Shown here: positions 57,613 through 64,000 of the stretch, one piece after another | How positions within the stretch are numbered: position 1 is the first letter of the stretch | Layout of the letters: each line of letters starts with the position of its first letter | The notes under the pieces: model-generated | The model's input: the letters and a program-made list of their open reading frames with translations, nothing else | Told to the model about the DNA's origin: nothing | Databases searched by the model: none | Assembly (NCBI GenBank): GCA_000697055.1 | Contig: JNDT01001802.1 | Coordinates: 105,760 to 169,759, forward strand | Direction of reading: 5' to 3' | Source: Saksenaea vasiformis B4078 | Lineage: Eukaryota > Mucoromycota > Mucoromycetes > Mucorales > Saksenaeaceae | DNA: 64,000 bases | Translations under genes and position numbers: made by a program

Positions 57613-58013
57613 TGTACAAGAGACGCGGAAAGAGATGGTAAGTACCTTTTTAAAAAAAAATATTCCTTCTTATTTTTTTATTTTTATTTTTTTTTGTTCT
57701 GAACAATGAATCTGAACCCCATGTATCCAAGCATAGCACGATGGAAAGCGTCAAATGCATAGAGTATACGTAAAGTTGCGGTTCCTCTTTGCTGATAAAT
57801 GCTTTCAGTTGTACCTCAGACACGGTGGTGTGAGAATACTCGGTGAAAATCTGTTTGTAATGGTAATCAAAAAAAATCAATCTGGCTAAATATTCTTCCC
57901 CGTGAAATCGGGGAAAGCATATGAAAGCGCTGAGCGTGTAATCCGTGATTTCTCTTGATAGCCTACATAGGGCTCTTCGCTTTTGACCATTCCCGACATT
58001 TCCTTTTTGACAC

Positions 58014-58609
58014 ATGGCAAACCGAAGAACACCTACACCTTCACCATCACATAGCAATCTAAATCTGCGAAATGCACGCAGCCCTCTTGTACCTTCCGAA
58101 GCCACCTTTTCTGGTAATAAAGAAGAGTGTCACTATAGAACAGAAAAGGCTTTAGAAGACTGGGCAGACTGTATCAAGGCAAGGTGTTTTTTTTTACTAT
58201 GCTGTTTGGTTCTCAATACATTTTCAGATGTCACTGAGATCTGCAGATATCCATGAAGAGCTGCAAAGGACGTGTAAACTATTTGTACAAGCAGACACGC
58301 ATGCCAAAAAGACTGAACAGGTGTGCCCCAAAGCATGGCTGACTCCTTTTTGATCTCATGACCATAACAGGCTCTTCAGAGGACCAGTGAGACACTGGAT
58401 CAACTTCTGGATAAGTAAGATTACCCTCTGTTTTTTATTATGTGTCTTGGAATTTACCTCGTTCCAGAAAAATGGGCATCCTAGCAACGATGAAAACTCT
58501 CTCCGACATCCAGTCATCCCTGGAGATAGACCAAGTTGCGAAGCAACACTGGCTTTCCTCCGCCACAACGTATGACGAATTGCCTGATGATACCACTGCT
58601 TCGGCATAA
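58014..58609 (+). CDS. small coiled-coil protein (147 aa), BLOC-1/BORC-like size and character
   Basis: Exons are 58014-58178, 58228-58320, 58371-58414 and 58468-58609, giving 147 residues. Intron 1 has a GC donor (AAG|GCAAGG) and a normal CAG acceptor. The other introns are GT-AG. Every exon is open in the joined frame. The N-terminus is Pro/Ser-rich (MANRRTPTPSPSHSNLNLRN). The rest is helical with heptad-like spacing: DIHEELQRTCKLFVQADTHA, ALQRTSETLDQLLDKKMGIL and TLSDIQSSLEIDQVAKQHWL. I do not recognise the family with certainty; small coiled-coil subunits of BLOC-1/BORC or tethering complexes look like this. Confidence 0.7.
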
Positions 58610-58721
58610 GTAGGATCGTCGCTTATTTTATCTGACATGGTCAAAGGGGCTTGGAGAATGACTATATTACAAAACAAACAAAAAAATCTTTTCTTCCCCT
58701 TCTCCCTCTCTATACTTGATT

Positions 58722-59829
58722 TTACACGCGATGTGCTATTTTTTCATCGTCGTTGGACAAGAACCATTTGAAATATTCATATACACTCCAACTGACCGCC
58801 GTGCTGGGCATATGCGTCAAGATACGTGGCTTAAATCCCCGGAAGAAACCCTGATACCCATGTCGCTCACCAATGATTTTGGCCGCTTCCCAAAAACCAG
58901 ACGCATGTCGTATCCTTGAATCTGTCGACGATCCCCGTGTTTGTAACAGTGTCTTGATCACATCCAACGGTGTTGTGACGGAAGACGCGACTATACCAGC
59001 CACAGCCCCCGCAGCCACGTGTGATTTCGGATCGTACGCACCACCTGGGTTGAACAACGATCGGAAGAATTCATACGTAGCAAATTGGATAGATTGGAAC
59101 GGAATTGACATGTATAATGTGGTTGGAAGTGAAATATAAAATGCCAAAAATCCCTCGGCCGAGTAGACTTTACGCGCACATTCACGCACAGATCGGTACG
59201 TGGAATTCCTTAACTGCATCCTTTGCTTGATGACTAGGGAACGAGAAAAGAAAATTCAGCGCTTGTGCTTATTCGGAAAAAAAAATGAGATAAGGAAAAT
59301 TACTGATGACCAACCATCAAAAGGTGTCATCATGACATCGTGCGAAAATGTTGCACATGCTCCAGCTGCTCCAGACACCAGCAAGTGTTGCATATTATCG
59401 GGTGCTTGTTGGTTGGGTATCGACAATCGAAATGCAAATTTCTCTTTGCAAAATTCATAAGTCGCAAAATGGACAGCGTGAGCTGGACCAGCACCCATTA
59501 CGACCGAGTATACACCTCGCCAGAGATGTCGCTGGGAATGCAACCATGTTGAACGAACGGACGATCGGATGGCATGGGCGGTTTGTGTCGGCCCAGACGA
59601 AAGCACTTGCATACGTGTCTATGGCCGATCAATTTCTCTCCTAGTTCCCTTTGCACACACACTCTCTTCCTCGTTTTCCTGATGGAAACGGCAGGATTAC
59701 CTTGATGCTATCGATGGGATACATGATGCAATGTTCACCTATGCCTGCCAGTGCGCCAGCAATAGCATTTTGACCCATGGTCGAGTTAGCGCCCAACGAT
59801 TCGTATTCGTACTCATGATCGTCGTCCAT
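58722..59829 (-). CDS. MRS4: mitoferrin, mitochondrial iron carrier (Mrs3/Mrs4-like)
   Basis: Exons are 59829-59701, 59618-59315 and 59233-58722, giving 314 residues. It has the three tandem mitochondrial-carrier repeats, each with its P-x-D/E-x-x-K signature: CIMYPIDSIKTRMQ, MMTPFDVIKQRMQ and TTPLDVIKTLLQTRG. Mitoferrin-like residues follow in GAGPAHAVHFATYEFCKEKF, SIPFQSIQFATYEFFRSLFN and FKPRILTHMPSTAVSWSVYE. These, including the MPSTAVSW run, match the Mrs3/4 group, which imports ferrous iron into the matrix for haem and Fe-S cluster synthesis. The N-terminus MDDDHEYEYESLG is short and acidic, as in yeast. It converges with the coiled-coil gene on the plus strand. Confidence 0.93.
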
Positions 59830-60288
59830 GGTGCTTTTCTTCAGTTAATTAAGAGCAGAGTGCAACTTTTTAGACGCGCAGGATTAATCGATGAACAATA
59901 ATCTCGGACAGCGGTACGCGAAGGGAGAAAAAATGGAAAAAATTAGGTTGGGAATTTGCAAGCCAATCACAGATCCAGCTTCATCTTTTACTTTTTTGCA
60001 GCACCTGGGGCAGTCCGACCTCAACCACCGCGGTATTTAAAATGAATGGATTGATGGATGATCTCAATGTCTCGCTACCATTCACATCGTCACACTATTA
60101 GCGGGGGAGTCAGCAGCACAGATTTTGTAATGTTAGAATGAACAAGGGTTCCGGGATATCGTACTAGTAACCTAAGAAAAAAGGAAATCGACGTTGTTGG
60201 AACGTATAGTTAGACAGGCAATACAGTTGCCTGAAGGAAAAATTGGCAACGAATCCCAAAATGACCAATGATGAAAAGGATTTACCTG
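59830..60288. other. intergenic; mitoferrin upstream region
   Basis: Nothing identified. A/T-rich with no recognisable iron-regulatory motif cluster. Confidence 0.4.
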
Positions 60289-60698
60289 TCAGTTGTCTGC
60301 TGTTTCGTTACAAATATATGTGATCAGCGTGGGAAGGTTATCCTCGACCCTGATGGCGTGAAGAAGCTGTCGCAAGCATGTGTATGTTCCTCCTAGCACT
60401 GACGTCCTGTTGCGATAACGTATCACAGGTTTCGTAACCAAACATACCATCCAGCGTTCCATACGCCTCTTCATTTAGTCATATACGGACCATGTTTTTC
60501 TGCAGCCATCTCAAGCACATGTAAGACACCATAAACCGTTGTTGAATGTGCCGAAACTTTGTTTGCGATATCTTTCGATTTTATACCAGGTTCATAGAGA
60601 GCAACAATTGCAACGTTTTCTTTATTAGTTGGATGCGTAATATAGCATAGAGGTTTATTAAGAAATGCAATGTTCTGCATCGACTCCCAATTTTCCAA
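60289..60698 (-). pseudogene. N-terminal fragment of a Tc1/mariner-like transposase
   Basis: Frame 1 (60698-60471) contains a helix-turn-helix of the type at the start of Tc1-like transposases: VAIVALYEPGIKSKDIANKV then SAHSTTVYGVLHVLEMAAEK. After the stop, another frame (60474-60289) continues with LRQLLHAIRVEDNLPTLITY, similar to the second DNA-binding helix region. The DDE catalytic region is absent. Fragment only. Confidence 0.5.
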
Positions 60699-62090
60699 GT
60701 TCGAACGATCTGATCAGGTCACTGCCTTTTTTTGCTCAGCTGAAAGCTAGTATGGCTTCGATAGATCTAACAACTATATGGCATGTTTCAAGGCTATGTA
60801 CAGAATTTTAATACTGCAAACAAAGGCAAAAGAATACCAGTAATCTAGGAGGCCTCAAACGAATGTGTCAATTCCTTACATCGAGCAATTAGGATCTCAC
60901 CGCTAGGTGTAAACGTAATACTTTGTGTCTGCAATTATTACGTTATTGTAGATGATCAATAGTGTCTGTGATGAGTCTTGAGTATGGTACATTGCAATTT
61001 TCACCTCCTACGCGACTTTTGTGTACAAAGAGTAACAACGTAGTAGCAGTAGCGTGCGGTTTCGTTGCTGATTACACAAGCTTTCGCGAATTTTCGGACG
61101 CCCGTGGTAATTTACAACCATTTGAACATTAATCACTTATCGAAGGTACAGTAAGACTATATTCCAGTTTATCGATAGAAACAAGCGAAAGTATATTACT
61201 AGTAAATAGCGAGACTTTAGTGTGTTTGCAAAGCGCCGTGGATAGTCGAGTTGCCAAAAAGTGGTTTTTAATTAAAGGCCAAACTCGCACTGTTAGTTCA
61301 GGTTGGGTATTTCGGTAACCTTAAGTAGCCATATGAACGAATCCTGTCACATATCTGACCGTGTTCAGCTGTTATCGGTTAGAGGGCTCCTAATACTGAG
61401 CTGCACATAATTAATCGCGCACTTGCTTGCGCCGATATTTTATTAAAAGAAGAATTGCTCAGCTACTCGGTCTAGATGTATTGACTGTACCAAACTGTAC
61501 CGTTTGGAACACTAGTCGATTATTACCATAACGCATACTGACAGTAAAGACGAACATCCTTCAGGGTACGTTTCCCTGTTAAACTTACCTAGACCATTTC
61601 AAATAAGTAAGTAGCTTTAGTGATGAGAAACAACTATCAATTTGAGAGAAAACGTTGTTCCTTTTCTCCCTTTTAAGGAAGAGCCGACGGTAGTAATGGA
61701 TCAATTGGTTTATGCAATTAACGTTAAGACCGGCACAAAGATCATACTGAAAAAAAGGATAAGTTACTTACTGTAGTAAAAACATACTGCGAATGAATAC
61801 CCGGAAGGCGCAATGTAATTATCAGTTACATTCGGCTGTTTTTATAATCGCGATTTCGGTGCATTCAACTGAATGACCGGACTAAATGACATTCTAATGA
61901 GCTAATGCCCTTTGTAACAAACGTTCGAGATAAGAGATCACTTCAATACTTTCACCTTTTTCTGTCTCCTTGGTAAACGGTGCATTCTCTTGGGGAGTGA
62001 CATAACGCGCTGAGGTTGATTTCTCAAGAGGCCTTTAAAAAGGCCGTTTCTTTTTTCCTTTTCGTTTTCTTTTCTCTTTCGTTTATATCT
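60699..62090. other. A/T-rich region with transposon debris
   Basis: At 61440-61530 a plus-strand frame reads KRRIAQLLGLDVLTVPNCTV, again helix-turn-helix-like, but is not otherwise open. No complete gene. A short palindrome AGGCCTTTAAAAAGGCC lies near 62030. Confidence 0.35.
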
Positions 62091-62393
62091 TTCTTTTGGT
62101 AAGTTTTTCTTTTATTCTTTCCTTTTTATACTTCTTGTTGCACTCGATGTCGGAGGCCAACATCATCATTATGCGTCCTTCTTGTCCTAGCCAGACATAC
62201 AAGACGTTGCAAAGAGCTGGCCACTTTTTGCTGATGATGCCGACAAATGAGTTTTTTTTATATTTCTTCTCTTTCTACTTCTCTCTTTTTCTTCTTCTTC
62301 TTTTTTAACTTTATCTTTTATCTCATTCTTTTTTCTGTTATTGCTTTCACTCTTCCGTTATTCTCTTCTTGCAACAAAACTTTGCGGTAAGCT

Positions 62394-62896
62394 ATGTTCC
62401 GAACAAAATCTTTTTTTTACGTTGCTTTAGTTTCCGGAACCACGCGTATCTCGCGTTTTCGACGCGTTTCTATTTATTTCAACAAGGTATGCTTTAGGAA
62501 TCGTTCGATCATTTATTCTTTTCTAATTAACTCCCATTTCAGATCTCGACATGCTCTTTCGAGAGTACGGTCTCCATTTACACGTCGGGCTCTGAAACTT
62601 CTACCTTTGGTCGAGGGCAGTACCATTCACTTGATCCTTCCCATTCATTCACATGTCAACTACAGATTGTCACCGACATTACACCATACACCTCTGCGTC
62701 GGTGTTATGCAAGAACACAAATGCCGATCAATCAGGTACGCTTTTAGTAGTGCTTGTTTCACAAAGTGTAACCCAGCTATTAGCTTCCCACTCCGGGGCA
62801 GGGACCATAAACGGACCTCATGTACGTTGGAGTTACGGCGCAGATCGACCTTCCTTTCGCTTCCGGAATGATCCCCCACAGAGATTGGTGCCATAA
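62394..62896 (+). CDS. possible small gene of unknown function (two exons, doubtful)
   Basis: Exon 1, 62394 to 62486, reads FFYVALVSGTTRISRFRRVS and ends AAG|GTATGC. The acceptor is TTTCAG at 62542. Exon 2 (62543-62896) stays open for 117 codons with natural-looking sequence: STFGRGQYHSLDPSHSFTCQ, LQIVTDITPYTSASVLCKNT, then PHVRWSYGADRPSFRFRNDP to TAA. A C/T-rich leader precedes it. No family recognised. It may be a gene, part of a mobile element, or chance. Confidence 0.35.
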
Positions 62897-63012
62897 CCCC
62901 GCATAGTCTACTGAGTATTCCACGGTCGGCCTTCCTCTTCAAGGGTAAGTTTATTACGTTTATTTTTTTTATTTACTAATTATTTTGAATAGACCTTGCG
63001 CTACAGGCTATG

Positions 63013-63042
63013 GTATGGTGGGTTGATAACAACCCGCCATAC
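63013..63042. repeat. strong hairpin, 13-bp stem with one G.T pair
   Basis: GTATGGTGGGTTG pairs with CAACCCGCCATAC around an ATAA loop. Confidence 0.8.
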
Positions 63043-63150
63043 GTATCCATGCCTTTCTTTTTCTAGAGACTCAGGGAAGTTAGACTATGCAAACCAAGAC
63101 CTAGGCTTGACACCATATGCATCGCTGGTCCTTCGATTGGTCGCCGTCCA

Positions 63151-63170
63151 GCAACTAGTACGCTAGTTGC
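63151..63170. repeat. perfect 8-bp hairpin with 4-nt loop
   Basis: GCAACTAG-TACG-CTAGTTGC, about 110 bp after the first hairpin. Confidence 0.8.
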
Positions 63171-64000
63171 CGTGCCAAACCTCAAAGCCGTCCCTAAGGA
63201 TTTTGGTCCTTTTGGCTGATGGGTTTCTGAAGGAGGAGGAAACTTATTAGTAGGTAACTTCTGTTATCTGGCGCATTGTCTTAGGATTTGATGATTCCCG
63301 TCCCGGGATGACTCTACATGGTCTTAAGGTGATCTTTTTTCTGGGATTTCGCGTGTCCATTGGATCATCGTGCTCCTTTGGGTTGGGTAACGGCTTCCCG
63401 GGTTTATTCCCGGATTGGAGCTTCAGCTGACTGGTTCTCACCTTTATGGAGTTGGCCAACACGCGCGGGCAGGTCATGTTCCCAAGGAGTTATCCTTAAA
63501 CTACGTGGCAGCGTGCGTTCTTAGGGCAGTTAGTCTTCGGATTGATTGTTCTTTGGGTTAAGCATCTTGCTTGGCTGGTTATCCCTTCATTGGGCTAGCC
63601 TGCGCACGTCTCAAGACTTTGGTCTTGTGGGGATGGTAGGTTCCCAGAGATGATTCTTTAAAATACCTCCGTTTTAGCTGGCTTTGCCTTGAAAGTCGGT
63701 TAACGTATGTTCCTGTGGGTCCGGTCTACAGGGTCAGACTGGTTCTAGGCGCTGAATCATCTGGATAGCTTTCACTCCGGTGTGTTGGCCGACATGCGCT
63801 TTAGAGCTTGACGTATGATTAGTTGGGTGTATGCTCTTCTGGTTGTGCGCTCCTGGTTCGAACTGGTTTGCATGACGCCAGAGATTCATTTCTAAAGTTC
63901 GTGCACAACCGCTGGCTCTTGAGGTAAGAGTTGGCAAACCCCGGCACGGTCCTGATGGCATTTGCCTGTTGGGCTGGATGACGTCCATCTGGGTTCAGTT

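Larger units (their letters stand above)
62900..64000. other. G/T-biased, hairpin-rich, non-coding stretch (possible retroelement part)
   Basis: The plus strand is visibly rich in G and T and poor in A. On the minus strand, two A/C-rich open frames occur (63247-63477 and 63734-63988); both contain a similar short motif (VLANSIKVRTSQ and VGQHTGVKAIQM). Several strong hairpins are present. The feature runs off the window end. Confidence 0.35.

Noticed and set aside
57650..58105. 151-codon minus-strand ORF overlapping the coiled-coil gene start
   Set aside because: No family, and it conflicts with a four-exon gene whose frame closes exactly; the start overlaps its first exon antisense.
63860..63880. 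GGTTCGAAC as a tRNA B-box
   Set aside because: No pairing stem around it and no A-box at proper distance.

Overview
The window is nuclear DNA of a filamentous fungus. The best fit is Mucoromycota, probably Mucorales. The reasons are short GT-AG introns of about 45-60 nt in most genes, pyrimidine-rich leaders, an Hsp104, a CaMKK-type kinase, a Yippee-like protein, and a GH3 hexosaminidase fused to acetyltransferase modules as known from Rhizomucor. No species call is possible from sequence alone.

Layout. 0-4 kb: the 3' end of an unidentified gene and a fungal-specific transcription-factor domain protein. 4.3-13.7 kb (minus strand): RIO1 (40S maturation kinase), SPB1 (60S rRNA methyltransferase) and HSP104 (disaggregase, with a clear heat-shock element). 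15.8-19.7 kb: ATG7 (autophagy E1) and a CreA/Mig1-like zinc-finger repressor, divergent across a 664-bp shared promoter. 19.7-27.4 kb: gene-poor and rich in repeats, with diverged repeat copies, a 116-bp CACTA-type MITE with a 3-bp target duplication, tandem repeats, a purine-rich tract and gag-like debris. 27.4-32.7 kb: a Yippee gene and OLA1, separated by a duplicated block that carries a dead copy of the Yippee last exon. 32.9-36.1 kb (minus): a CaMKK-family kinase and an STS1/Cut8-like proteasome-tethering protein. 36.6-39.5 kb: a broken zinc-finger-like ORF and a second copy of an intron-containing dispersed repeat. 39.5-56.1 kb (all minus): an ammonium transporter, a PI4P 5-kinase, the GH3-GNAT fusion, a peroxisomal acyl-CoA dehydrogenase, an Mnn9/Anp1-family mannosyltransferase and eIF4B. 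57.0-59.8 kb: a decayed XPG/asteroid-like ORF, a small coiled-coil gene (plus) with a GC-AG intron, and a mitoferrin (minus). 59.8-64.0 kb: transposase debris, one possible small gene and a hairpin-rich, G/T-biased terminal stretch.

How the genes relate. There is no obvious biosynthetic or defence cluster. Several neighbours share a theme by inference only: RIO1 and SPB1 in ribosome assembly, ATG7 and the CreA-like repressor in nutrient response, CaMKK upstream of SNF1/AMPK, and the ammonium transporter with a double GATA site for nitrogen control. The most unusual content is the mobile and repetitive DNA and the gene-structure oddities: a 19-nt microexon, a GC-AG intron, an intron conserved inside a dispersed repeat, and promoter-plus-exon duplication. 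For six genes I placed every exon, and the reading frame sums to a whole number of codons: OLA1, HSP104, Yippee, acyl-CoA dehydrogenase, mannosyltransferase and mitoferrin, plus the coiled-coil gene. The other multi-exon genes are given as spans with approximate exon content.
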